A stretch of DNA of 10,034 nt from Phycisphaerales bacterium UBA2402 (lineage in GTDB: Bacteria > Planctomycetota > Phycisphaerae > Phycisphaerales > UBA1924). The notes beneath the pieces were generated by a model. That model saw nothing but the letters and a program-made list of their open reading frames with translations. It did no database searches and was not told the origin of the DNA. How positions within the stretch are numbered: the first letter of the stretch is position 1; each line of letters starts with the position of its first letter. Position numbers and translations under genes: made by a program. Positions 1-6,931 of this stretch are shown piece by piece. Location: assembly GCA_002343715.1 (NCBI GenBank), contig DDSA01000280.1:1-10034 (forward strand), read 5' to 3'.

Positions 1-1470
1 GGGGCGATGGCGGGGGGTCCCGCCGCCGGACCCGTCGCCCGCACCGCCCCGGTCTTCAAGGTGAACGGGCAGACGGTCCTCGCCACCGATAGGCTGATCA
101 TCGGGTTCAACAAGGACATCACCGACGCCGATGCACGCCGATTTCTCCGGCGTCGCAACTATGAAGTCATCGATGAGATGGATGGCGCGTTCGTTGTTCG
201 GCTCGGAGAGTCCGTCGATCCGTTCGCCGAGATCGCCAGGCTCGACCAGGTGAAGTCGGTCCGGTACGCCGAGCCTGATTTCGTCACCATCGGGCGGCAC
301 ATCCCGCAAGGCCCGGCCCCGGCGGAGCCGATCACCACCTCCGCCATCGCCGCGGCGGAGGCGGAGCCTTCGGACGAACCGGGTCCCACCGCGCCCGCGA
401 CCGATCCGTATCTCGCACGCCAGTACGCGATGAAGATCACGCGCGCGGACCGGGCGTGGAAGTTGCTCGGCAACGCGGCGAACGAGCAGATCAAGATCGC
501 CATCCTCGACGAGGGCGTGGACCGCGCCCACGAAGATCTCCGGCTCACGGGCGAGTACGACGCCACCGGCAACGACCTCGACCAGCAGCCCAACCCGTGG
601 GACGGGCACGGGACAGCCTGCGCGGGCCTGGCGGCGGCGAAGGGAAAGAACAATGTGGGCATCCGCGGGGTGGCGCCCGGCTTCCCGGTGATCGCCGTCC
701 GCATCGCGTACAGCGCCTACCCCAACGGGAACTGGGTCACCAGCAACTCGATCATCGCACGCGCCATCACCTGGGCGTGGCAGAGCGGCGCGGATGTGCT
801 GAGCAACAGTTGGGGCGGTGGCGCGCCCTCCTCGCTGATCGTGAACGCCTTCGAGTCCGCACGCACGAAAGGGCGGGGCGGTAAGGGGTGCGTTGTCGTC
901 GTCGCCGCCGGCAACAGCAACTCGCCCATCGCTTTTCCCGCGGACCTTCCCGATGTGCTGACGGTGACGGCGAGCAACGAGTATGACCAGCCAAAGACCC
1001 CGACGAGTTCCGATGGAGAGACCTGGTGGGGTTCGTGCTACGGCCCTCCGGCGGATGTCGCGGCCCCGGGTGTGCACAACTACACGACGGACAACAGCGG
1101 GGGGGCCGGGTACAGCGTTGGCGGCGTCGATCCCGCCGGGAGGCCGTTCTCGGCCAACTACACGCACAACTTCAACGGAACATCCTCATCCACGCCTCTC
1201 GTGGCGGGGGCCGCGGCCCTCTGCCTTGCTGTCAAGAAAGACCTCCGTGAAAAACAAGTGCGGGAGATCATCAAGGCGACGGCCGACAAGGTGGGCGGGG
1301 CGTACGACGCATCGGGATTCAACCCCCGCATGGGGATGGGAAGGCTCAACGTCATGAAAGCGATCAAACTCGCCAAGGCGACAACGCCGAACCAGGGTGG
1401 GGCAACGGGTGCTTCGTTGCCGGATGCGGATGTGAAACCGATCAAGTCATCCTCCAAGGCCGGGGTGTGA
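1..1470 (+). CDS. S8 (subtilisin-like) serine protease, probably 5'-partial
   Basis: Subtilisin-family endopeptidase. Numbering from the ATG at 7, residues 15-92 look like a fervidolysin-type propeptide (a beta-rich stretch ending in VRYAEPDF). A Pro/Ala/Glu-rich linker of about 35 residues follows (98-133), then the catalytic domain. The triad is visible: Asp168 in AILDEGVD, His201 in DGHGTACAG and Ser393 in GTSSSTP, with the oxyanion Asn303 in AAGNSNSP. The serine block is GTSSSTP rather than the common GTSMATP, but the key residues are kept. The enzyme is presumably exported, yet no signal peptide is visible. The frame stays open to base 1 and no ribosome site precedes the ATG at 7, so the true start probably lies upstream of the window. 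Family assignment is secure; substrate is unknown. The C-terminus is a short polar tail without an anchor. Confidence 0.93.
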   Translation, partial: GAMAGGPAAGPVARTAPVFKVNGQTVLATDRLIIGFNKDITDADARRFLRRRNYEVIDEMDGAFVVRLGESVDPFAEIARLDQVKSVRYAEPDFVTIGRHIPQGPAPAEPITTSAIAAAEAEPSDEPGPTAPATDPYLARQYAMKITRADRAWKLLGNAANEQIKIAILDEGVDRAHEDLRLTGEYDATGNDLDQQPNPWDGHGTACAGLAAAKGKNNVGIRGVAPGFPVIAVRIAYSAYPNGNWVTSNSIIARAITWAWQSGADVLSNSWGGGAPSSLIVNAFESARTKGRGGKGCVVVVAAGNSNSPIAFPADLPDVLTVTASNEYDQPKTPTSSDGETWWGSCYGPPADVAAPGVHNYTTDNSGGAGYSVGGVDPAGRPFSANYTHNFNGTSSSTPLVAGAAALCLAVKKDLREKQVREIIKATADKVGGAYDASGFNPRMGMGRLNVMKAIKLAKATTPNQGGATGASLPDADVKPIKSSSKAGV

Positions 1471-1492
1471 TGAGGGAGATGGAGTGAACCGA

Positions 1493-1520
1493 CCCTGGCC
1501 AAGCTCGCCGGGGTTGTTCC
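1493..1520 (+). terminator. Weak hairpin after the protease gene
   Basis: Arms 1493-1499 (CCCTGGC) and 1507-1513 (GCCGGGG) form a 7-bp stem with one G-U pair and a 7-nt loop, followed by the short T-rich TTGTTCC. It lies 22 nt after the protease stop, a plausible terminator position. The stem is short and the T tract is poor. It also overlaps the possible -35 box of gatB. Confidence 0.3.
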
Positions 1521-1543
1521 GCGCGCCGCGTGCCCCTTACGCT
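1514..1543 (+). promoter_or_regulatory. Candidate gatB promoter, possibly giving a leaderless mRNA
   Basis: TTGTTC (1514-1519), an 18-nt spacer, then TACGCT (1538-1543). The -10-like box keeps the T-A-n-n-n-T pattern. It ends 8 nt before the gatB ATG at 1552, so transcription would begin at or next to the start codon. No Shine-Dalgarno sequence precedes the ATG, in line with a leaderless transcript. Match to consensus is moderate (3/6 in each box). Confidence 0.35.
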
Positions 1544-1551
1544 GTGGCTTC

Positions 1552-3105
1552 ATGCCAGAAGTTGTCTCCGTGTCACTCAAGGTCGGGCTGGAGGTCCACG
1601 TCGAACTCGCGACGCGGAGCAAGGTCTTCAGCAGCGCCCCCAACCCCGCGCACCCCGATCATGACGGGGCGGGGCCGAACACGCTCATCGATCCCACGGT
1701 TCTCGCGCTCCCCGGGTCGCTGCCCATCCTGAACCGAGCGGCGGTGGAGCGTTCGATCCTCGTGGGCCTGGCGCTGGGGTGCGAGATTCCCCAACGCACC
1801 AAGTGGGACCGCAAGAGTTACTTCTATCCTGACCTGCCCAAGGCCTACCAGATCAGTCAATACGACCTTCCGCTCTGCCGCGACGGCGCGGTGGACCTGC
1901 CCGAAGCGGATGCGGATGGGTTTCCTGACTTCTCCAAGCCGACGCGTCGAATCCGCATCATCCGGGCGCACCTGGAGGAGGATGCCGGGAAACTCCTGCA
2001 CGAAGCGCCCGGCGGGGGTGCGAGCGATGTCACGCTGGTGGACTACAACCGCGCCGGCACCCCGCTGCTTGAGATCGTGACCGCCCCGGATTTCGACAGC
2101 CCGCAGAGCGTGGTCTTGTTCGCCCGGATGCTGCGACGCACGTGCCGCTACCTGGGGGCCACCGAGGGCGTGATGCAGAAGGGGCACATGCGCTTCGAGC
2201 CGAACATCAACTGCGACCTGGTCCTCTCCGACGGGCGCAGGGTGACGACGCCCATCGTCGAAGTCAAGAACCTCAACTCCTTCAAGAGTCTGCTCGGAGC
2301 CATCGACTATGAAATGGCCTATCAGCCGCGTCGTTATCCGGAGGACGGGCGCACCATGGGGCCCGGGGAAAAGACAACGCGGGGGTGGGACGATGTTCGC
2401 GGCGTCACCTTCCCCCAGCGGGAGAAAGAAGATGCCCACGATTACCGGTATTTCCCCGACCCGGATCTTCCCCCGGTGCATGTGGATGCCGGGTGGCGGG
2501 ATCGGATCGCCGCGACACTGCCCGAGCCGGCGGAGAGGCGTCTGCGCCGATACATCGAACGCTACGACCTCAAGGTGAAAGAGGCGGCCGCGCTCGTCGA
2601 GGAACGACCCTGCTCCGACCTGTTCGAGGCGGTGATCCGCGGGATTGTCGATGCGGGCGTCCGTGAGGAACGCGCCGGCAAGATCGCCGCGAACCTGCTG
2701 CTGCAACAGGCCATGAAACACGCCAATGAGCGCGGCGTGCAGGTGCATGAACTCGGACTGCTGCCCGGGCCTTTGGCGTCGCTGGCCGTGCTGCGCGAAC
2801 AGGGCCGCATCGGGAATCAGGGTGTGGACTCGCTCTTCACCGTATTGGTCGAACAACCCGATGCCGTGCCGGACGATCTGGCGCGGCGGATGGGCCTTCT
2901 CATCGTGCGCGATCAGGGGGCCATGGACGCATGGATCGAAGCGGCCTTCGCGGCACATCCCAAGTCGGTCGAGGATGTTCGGGCCGGCAAAGTGCAGGCC
3001 GTCGGCAGACTCGTAGGCGAAGTGATGAAGCACGCCGGAGGTGCCGCGGACGCGAAATCTGTCCGCGACGAAATCCTCCGGAAGTTGACGGTTGTGGGGC
3101 AGTAG
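1552..3105 (+). CDS. gatB: Asp-tRNA(Asn)/Glu-tRNA(Gln) amidotransferase subunit B
   Basis: GatB is the tRNA-binding kinase subunit of the GatCAB amidotransferase. It activates the mischarged Glu-tRNA(Gln) or Asp-tRNA(Asn) so that ammonia from GatA can amidate it, in the cytoplasm. At 517 residues it is slightly longer than usual. Visible GatB signatures are KVGLEVHVEL (10-19), KSYFYPDLPKAYQISQYDLP (88-107), HLEEDAGKLLHE (140-151), VDYNRAGTPLLEIVT (163-177) and AHDYRYFPDPDLPPV (295-309). The tail has a GatB/YqeY-like helical domain, including KVQAVGRLVGEVMK (480-493). The stretch usually resembling RCDANVS reads RFEPNIN here (214-220), a lineage variant rather than damage. The ATG at 1552 is chosen because the conserved N-terminus begins at once. 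gatA and gatC are not in the window. Confidence 0.97.
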   Translation: MPEVVSVSLKVGLEVHVELATRSKVFSSAPNPAHPDHDGAGPNTLIDPTVLALPGSLPILNRAAVERSILVGLALGCEIPQRTKWDRKSYFYPDLPKAYQISQYDLPLCRDGAVDLPEADADGFPDFSKPTRRIRIIRAHLEEDAGKLLHEAPGGGASDVTLVDYNRAGTPLLEIVTAPDFDSPQSVVLFARMLRRTCRYLGATEGVMQKGHMRFEPNINCDLVLSDGRRVTTPIVEVKNLNSFKSLLGAIDYEMAYQPRRYPEDGRTMGPGEKTTRGWDDVRGVTFPQREKEDAHDYRYFPDPDLPPVHVDAGWRDRIAATLPEPAERRLRRYIERYDLKVKEAAALVEERPCSDLFEAVIRGIVDAGVREERAGKIAANLLLQQAMKHANERGVQVHELGLLPGPLASLAVLREQGRIGNQGVDSLFTVLVEQPDAVPDDLARRMGLLIVRDQGAMDAWIEAAFAAHPKSVEDVRAGKVQAVGRLVGEVMKHAGGAADAKSVRDEILRKLTVVGQ

Positions 3106-3180
3106 TTCAAACGGGTTCAGCGATCCGGCGAACTCATTCGATCATCACTTCACGCCGCGAGTTATCAGCATGGCAATCGG

Positions 3181-3209
3181 TTGGAACAACCCAAGTGATG
3201 TTCTATAAT
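3181..3209 (+). promoter_or_regulatory. Near-consensus sigma-70-type promoter of the oxidoreductase gene
   Basis: TTGGAA at 3181-3186 and TATAAT at 3204-3209 are separated by exactly 17 nt. The -10 box matches consensus fully and the -35 matches 4 of 6. It lies about 50 nt upstream of the ATG at 3256, leaving room for a leader of about 40 nt with a ribosome site. It is the best-looking promoter in the window and contrasts with the GC-rich upstream regions of the other genes. Confidence 0.7.
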
Positions 3210-3216
3210 ATAGAAC
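3200..3216. promoter_or_regulatory. Perfect 8+1+8 palindrome over the -10 box (likely operator)
   Basis: The sequence GTTCTATA-A-TATAGAAC is a perfect inverted repeat with 8-nt arms around a single central base. It contains the whole TATAAT box, where a bound repressor would block RNA polymerase. Size and symmetry suit a dimeric helix-turn-helix repressor of GntR or LacI type. The hybrid regulator at 5757 is a candidate binder, but nothing in the sequence proves the pairing. Confidence 0.55.
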
Positions 3217-3241
3217 CAACAAGTACCGTACCCGCACCATC

Positions 3242-3248
3242 AAGGAAG
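3242..3248 (+). promoter_or_regulatory. Ribosome binding site of the oxidoreductase gene
   Basis: AAGGAAG ends 7 nt before the ATG at 3256 and supports that start. Confidence 0.65.
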
Positions 3249-3255
3249 ACAAATC

Positions 3256-4194
3256 ATGCGCATCGGCGCCATCGGCATCGACTCCTCCCACCTCCCAGAG
3301 TTCACCAAGCGGATCAAGGCATTGAATGCCGACGGGAAGACTCGTTGTCAGGTCACGCACTTCTGGGATCCCGGGCGACATGAGTGGCAGCACCCCGAAG
3401 GCGAGGCCCGTTCACGCCAGGATGTAGAAGGCTGGAGAAGGACGACTCTCGAACTGGGAGCAAAGCAGGTCGATTCACTCGATGATCTCCTCAAGGTCGT
3501 GGACGGGGTCATGGTGCTCAACATCAACGGCCACCGGCACCTGGAACTCGCCGCGGGCCCCATCGCGCGAGGGATGCCCACGTACGTGGATAAGCCGCTG
3601 ACGTGCAGCCTGGCGCAGGCGCAGAGCCTTCTGTCGATGACGCGGCAGTACAAGGCTCGCTGCTATTCCGCCAGCAGTCTGCGCTTCATCACCGAGATCC
3701 CGGCCCTGTCAAAGGACAAAATCGGTGACATCGTTGCCATCGACGCCTTTGGAAACGGTGAAGTGCTCGACATGATGCCCGACCTGTGGCACTACGGATG
3801 TCACAGCATCGAGATGGTCGATGCGATCTTCAAGTGGTCGGGGCAGGGGCCGGGGGTCCGGCGAGTCAGCGCGATCAGGAGCGGCGATGCCACCAGCGGC
3901 TATCACCTGCTCGACATGGAGTACCGCGACGGAAGGCTGGCCCGCATCCGAATGGACCGCAACGGCGCCTGGGCTTTCGGAGCAACTGTTCACGGAAAGA
4001 AGGGCGTGCAGCAGTTTGTCGTGGACTTTGCCCCCGTGTATTCCCATCTGGTGGAAGGCATGGTCCGCTTCTTCGAGGGAGGGGCTGCCCCGGTGGTTTT
4101 GCGAGATATTGTGGAGAACGTCGCAGTGATGGAAGCCGGAAATCAATCGATCAATCAGGGTGGTGACTGGGTCGAAGTCCCGGTGATTGAATAA
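3256..4194 (+). CDS. Gfo/Idh/MocA-family NAD(P)-dependent oxidoreductase
   Basis: Likely a cytoplasmic NAD(P)-dependent dehydrogenase acting on a sugar, inositol or related polyol; the exact substrate cannot be told. The N-terminal Rossmann fold starts with MRIGAIGIDSSH. The usual GxGxxG loop is modified to GAIGID. MVLNINGHRHLELA (86-99) is the typical strand and loop before the conserved VDKPL (111-115), whose Lys113 corresponds to the family's catalytic EKP lysine. WHYGCHSIEMVDAIF (178-192) carries the probable active-site histidine, His183. The C-terminal half is the alpha/beta domain. At 312 residues it is somewhat short for the family but looks complete. The start at 3256 has a good ribosome site and a strong promoter. 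It appears monocistronic, since a 243-nt gap follows. Family is near certain; function within it is open. Confidence 0.88.
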   Translation: MRIGAIGIDSSHLPEFTKRIKALNADGKTRCQVTHFWDPGRHEWQHPEGEARSRQDVEGWRRTTLELGAKQVDSLDDLLKVVDGVMVLNINGHRHLELAAGPIARGMPTYVDKPLTCSLAQAQSLLSMTRQYKARCYSASSLRFITEIPALSKDKIGDIVAIDAFGNGEVLDMMPDLWHYGCHSIEMVDAIFKWSGQGPGVRRVSAIRSGDATSGYHLLDMEYRDGRLARIRMDRNGAWAFGATVHGKKGVQQFVVDFAPVYSHLVEGMVRFFEGGAAPVVLRDIVENVAVMEAGNQSINQGGDWVEVPVIE

Positions 4195-4399
4195 ACAAGC
4201 TACAAGTTCTTTGTGTACGATAAAAGTTAGGTATAAATCCGCAGTAAATTGACTTGCAATTTGGATCAGTTTTCGGGATAAAGTACATTCTGCGATTGTT
4301 ATAGAATATGAGCGGTGATGGTTTGCGTTCGATCCGCGGCGGCTTTGAGGAGGCCGACCGCGGCGTGTGTTTCCGAATCGCGCGTGGGCGCGGCAAAGG

Positions 4400-4415
4400 A
4401 CCGTCCATCGACGGT
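4400..4415 (+). promoter_or_regulatory. Small leader hairpin upstream of the VPAPG-protein start
   Basis: ACCGTC (4400-4405) and GACGGT (4410-4415) form a perfect 6-bp stem with a CATC loop. It ends 9 nt before the ribosome site. It may affect translation or mRNA stability, or occur by chance. Confidence 0.3.
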
Positions 4416-4424
4416 ATAGAGAAC

Positions 4425-4430
4425 AGGAGA
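4425..4430 (+). promoter_or_regulatory. Ribosome binding site of the VPAPG-tailed gene
   Basis: AGGAGA lies 7 nt before the ATG at 4438 and fixes that start, which also opens directly into a signal peptide. Confidence 0.7.
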
Positions 4431-4437
4431 GATTGAG

Positions 4438-5529
4438 ATGAAGACGACAACAGTTGTGACGGCGTTGGCGCTCGGGCTGGCGACCGCGGCGGAGGCGACG
4501 ACGATCACCCTCCGCGAGACCATGCGTTCCGATGTCAGCGCTTTCGCCGGACCGACCAGCCAATGGTTCATCGGCCGGAACCTCGCCAGCGTGGCGTGGA
4601 ACGGCACCGATGCGTTCATCGGCGGGCAGTCCTTCGACACCTCCGGCAGCGCCATCGCCAAGTTCCGTCCCAACGCCGTTGACCAGACCGCCGCGGCGCT
4701 TCTGTCGGGCAACTTCGGGTTCCTGACCCAGGCCGCGACCCGCGGGGTTCAGGACCTGGCCCTGGGTCCCAACGGCGAACTCGCCGTCGCGTGGGACAAC
4801 GGTGCGGCCAGCAACAACGGGTTCCGTCAGTTCGACAGCAACGGCGCGGCGATGGGTGCCGCGACCTTCGGTTCTCGCGGCAACGGCGCGCACTACGACC
4901 CCACCGATGGGCGGTTGACGGGCATCGCGTTGGGTTCCGGGCGCGTCTATAAGTTCAACAGCGACACCAGCACGTATAACGACGGCGTCAAGAACTGGAA
5001 CGCGACCACCGGCCCGCTGATCTTCCCCAACCCCGCCAACACCTCCACGAACCGCGATCTGACGATGGACCTGTCGGGGAACATCTACTGGCGCGGGCAG
5101 AACAGCGTGTTGCGTGCCGATCGCAGCGCCGACGGGCTGAGCTACGGCACGCCGACCCTGCTCAAGGCCAACGGCATCGACAACGTCAACGGTCAGAACA
5201 TCGAGTTTGTCAACTCGCCCACCAACCCCGACTTCCTGATTTACGGCGACCGCCTGAGTGTTGCGAACGGTCAATCCCTGGCAAGCGTTGTCAAGGCGAT
5301 GGACCTCAACGGCGGCGCCATCACCCTCGACTTCCAGTTCCGCGCTGATTACGGCGATCCCGCGGCGGGCAACGGCTACTACGACTTCTCCTACCACGCC
5401 GGAACCCGCTCGCTGGCGATGTCCGACTTCGCCAACAACAAGGTCTACTTCTTCGAGGTCGTCCCCGCTCCGGGCGCTGTGGCGCTCCTGGGCTTGGGCG
5501 CACTCTTGGCCGGCCGCCGCCGGCGCTGA
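4438..5529 (+). CDS. Secreted protein of unknown function with PEP-CTERM-like sorting tail
   Basis: A 363-residue exported protein. Residues 1-20 (MKTTTVVTALALGLATAAEA) form a signal peptide with a likely AEA cleavage site. The C-terminus has the three-part sorting pattern: VPAPG (342-346), a hydrophobic helix (AVALLGLGALLAG) and RRRR. This is a planctomycete variant of the PEP-CTERM signal, which in other bacteria is processed by an exosortase. The mature part is rich in Asn, Gly, Asp and Thr, with recurring short segments such as VQDLALGPNGELAVAW (104-119) and LTMDLSGNIYWRGQNSVLRA (208-227). These resemble blades of a beta-propeller; that fold is inferred, not proven. No catalytic motif is recognised. 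It probably sits on the cell surface or in extracellular material. It is transcribed alone, between an AT-rich promoter region and a terminator. Confidence 0.8.
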   Translation: MKTTTVVTALALGLATAAEATTITLRETMRSDVSAFAGPTSQWFIGRNLASVAWNGTDAFIGGQSFDTSGSAIAKFRPNAVDQTAAALLSGNFGFLTQAATRGVQDLALGPNGELAVAWDNGAASNNGFRQFDSNGAAMGAATFGSRGNGAHYDPTDGRLTGIALGSGRVYKFNSDTSTYNDGVKNWNATTGPLIFPNPANTSTNRDLTMDLSGNIYWRGQNSVLRADRSADGLSYGTPTLLKANGIDNVNGQNIEFVNSPTNPDFLIYGDRLSVANGQSLASVVKAMDLNGGAITLDFQFRADYGDPAAGNGYYDFSYHAGTRSLAMSDFANNKVYFFEVVPAPGAVALLGLGALLAGRRRR

Positions 5530-5546
5530 AGCCAGTCTCCCCTCTC

Positions 5547-5585
5547 CTCCGCCCGTGCCGCGAAGGTCCGGGCGGGGATTCTTTC
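5547..5585 (+). terminator. Rho-independent-like terminator of the VPAPG-tailed gene
   Basis: Arms 5549-5555 (CCGCCCG) and 5569-5575 (CGGGCGG) pair perfectly. They extend outward by one U-G and one C-G pair (5547-5548 with 5576-5577) and enclose a 13-nt loop. The stem begins 18 nt after the stop codon and is followed by ATTCTTTC. Stem strength and position are good; the T run is interrupted. Confidence 0.6.
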
Positions 5586-5587
5586 AG

Positions 5588-5616
5588 GTCTTCCGGCGCT
5601 GGAGGCGCCGAAAGAC
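5588..5616. terminator. Second strong hairpin just downstream
   Basis: GTCTT-C-CGGCGC (5588-5599) pairs with GCGCCG-A-AAGAC (5605-5616) around a TGGAG loop. That is 11 pairs with one internal C/A mismatch. There is no T tract on the plus strand. It may be a back-up terminator or an mRNA 3'-end stabiliser. Confidence 0.4.
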
Positions 5617-5671
5617 GGACGCTCCGGCCGTTCGCGGTCGTGGGTGAACACACGGGGTTGCGAGAGAGAGG

Positions 5672-5693
5672 CCCATCGGCGCGAGCCGACGGG
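5672..5693. other. GNRA-capped hairpin upstream of the regulator gene
   Basis: CCC-A-TCGGC (5672-5680) pairs with GCCGA-C-GGG (5685-5693) around a GCGA tetraloop, with one A/C mismatch. It lies 63 nt before the chosen regulator start, in the 227-nt gap 5530-5756. Role unknown. The remainder of that gap is GC-rich and shows no gene and no clear promoter. Confidence 0.3.
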
Positions 5694-5756
5694 TGAGGGG
5701 TTGGGGTTCGCCCGCTCGGGGTGTTCGTCGCGCCGGGGATTCTCTGGGTTGCTACC

Positions 5757-6902
5757 GTGATCGAGTTGAAAAACATCTCCCCTCAGCCCGGCAAGCCGCT
5801 CTACGCGGTCGTGAAGGACGCCATCCGTGCCGCCATCGATGCCGGGCGGTTCGCTCCGGGGGAGCGGCTCCCGAGCACGAAGGCGCTGAGCGACCAGATG
5901 TCGGTCTCTTTGGTCACGGCCCATCGGGCCTTGCAGGAACTGGTCACCAGCGGGGTGCTCCGCCGCGGGCAGGGCGTGGGAACGTACGTTCACGAGGACT
6001 ACGGCCACCGCGTGAAGCGCGGTCTGGGTCGGCGCTTCGGTCTGGTCTTTCACGCCGAGAGTTCCCTCGCCGACGCTTACAACGGTCAGATCTTCGAGGG
6101 TGTCCGGCGCGAGGCCAACGAGCAGGGGGCCGACATCGTGCTGCTCCGCTACGGTGAGGACTGGCGCAACGAATGCCACGGCTATCTGTACGTGAATCCG
6201 TACGAGGATCAGATGCGCACGCCCGCGAGAAAGAGCAAGCGCGGGCCCGCCGGAGAGGCGGGGCGCGCGCCGGTCATGGTGGTGGGGGCGAACTTCAAGC
6301 ATCCCGGGGTCACGTGCATCGATACCGACAACACGGTCCTTGCGCGGCAGGCCGTCGAGTACCTCCTCGAACTGGGGCATCGCAGGATCGCGTTTGTAGG
6401 CGGTTCCGGGCGCGTGAGCAACGACCGCGACAGGCACGCGGGTTTCATGAGCGCTTGCCGCCGCGCGGGCATCGATGTTGACCCGGGGTTTGTACTCAGG
6501 AATCACGGATGGCGGCTCAACGAAACAGAGCGTGTGCTCTTCGAGAGTCAACTCACCCGGCCCGATCGGCCCACCGCCGTCTTTGCCGCTGGATACCACT
6601 TCGCGCTCGATACCTATTCCGCGGCGGCGAACGCCGGACTCAGCATCCCGCGAGACCTGTCGGTCATCGGTGTGGATGATCCTCCCAGCGCCAGTTTCCT
6701 CAACCCGTCGCTCACCACGTTCCGGCAGCGCCTGATCGAGATGGGCATGTCGGCGGCGCGGATGCTCCTCGAACGCATCGCGGACCCCGCAGCGCCGGCG
6801 GAGCAGGCTGTGCTCCTGCCCGCGGAGTTCGTGGAGCGTTTGTCGTGCGCCGCGATCGGGGGCGGGGAACGTCCGGCTGTCGATCGCAACGTTCACTTGT
6901 AG
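5757..6902 (+). CDS. GntR-type HTH regulator with LacI/periplasmic-binding-like sensor domain
   Basis: A DNA-binding transcription regulator with the AraR-like hybrid layout. Residues 13-79 form a GntR winged helix-turn-helix ([15 protein letters not shown] ... [44 protein letters not shown]). Residues 92-370 form a LacI-type sugar-sensing domain ([40 protein letters not shown], 208-230; [13 protein letters not shown], 298-310; [25 protein letters not shown], 317-341). The ligand is probably a sugar or sugar derivative. Start choice: GTG at 5757 gives 381 residues and begins just before the HTH. GTG at 5721 and TTG at 5766 are in-frame alternatives, and none has a strong ribosome site. The pseudopilin gene begins 29 nt after the stop and transporter genes follow, so it most likely controls this uptake locus and perhaps itself. 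Confidence 0.9.
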   Translation: MIELKNISPQPGKPLYAVVKDAIRAAIDAGRFAPGERLPSTKALSDQMSVSLVTAHRALQELVTSGVLRRGQGVGTYVHEDYGHRVKRGLGRRFGLVFHAESSLADAYNGQIFEGVRREANEQGADIVLLRYGEDWRNECHGYLYVNPYEDQMRTPARKSKRGPAGEAGRAPVMVVGANFKHPGVTCIDTDNTVLARQAVEYLLELGHRRIAFVGGSGRVSNDRDRHAGFMSACRRAGIDVDPGFVLRNHGWRLNETERVLFESQLTRPDRPTAVFAAGYHFALDTYSAAANAGLSIPRDLSVIGVDDPPSASFLNPSLTTFRQRLIEMGMSAARMLLERIADPAAPAEQAVLLPAEFVERLSCAAIGGGERPAVDRNVHL

Positions 6903-6919
6903 ATCTCTCTCGTCCATTC

Positions 6920-6924
6920 GGAGG
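6920..6924 (+). promoter_or_regulatory. Ribosome binding site of the pseudopilin gene
   Basis: GGAGG lies 7 nt before the ATG at 6932. This decides the start over a longer open frame that would run into the regulator gene. Confidence 0.75.
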
Positions 6925-6931
6925 CCACACG

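Larger units (their letters stand above)
4195..4437 (+). promoter_or_regulatory. AT-rich promoter region and leader of the VPAPG-tailed gene
   Basis: By direct count, G+C is 36 of 110 bases (33%) in 4201-4310, against clearly GC-rich flanking genes. Several weak promoter candidates occur: TTGCAA (4254-4259) with a 17-nt spacer to GATAAA (4277-4282), TATAAA at 4232-4237, and TAGAAT at 4302-4307. The rest (about 4311-4437) returns to high GC and would be a long 5' leader. No small ORF was convincing. Which candidate is used cannot be settled from the sequence. Confidence 0.45.

Noticed and set aside
15..33. GGGTCC/GGACCC inverted repeat with a 7-nt loop near the window start
   Set aside because: It lies within protease coding sequence and is short. 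It is expected by chance in GC-rich DNA.
1573..3033. A 486-codon minus-strand open frame opposite gatB
   Set aside because: gatB is certain on the plus strand. The opposite frame has no conserved motif.
3106..3180. Search for a terminator after gatB
   Set aside because: Only a 4-bp GTTC/GAAC pairing (near 3115-3133) was seen, which is too weak to call.
3709..5397. A 562-codon open frame on the minus strand crossing two genes and the AT-rich gap
   Set aside because: It is antisense to the clearly recognisable oxidoreductase and secreted-protein genes. Its translation is low-complexity and rich in Arg, Val, Gly and Ala, with no family resemblance. Long antisense frames are expected in GC-rich genes.
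5445..6917. A 490-codon minus-strand open frame opposite the regulator
   Set aside because: It is opposite a well-supported regulator gene, has no recognisable domain and has typical GC-rich shadow composition.
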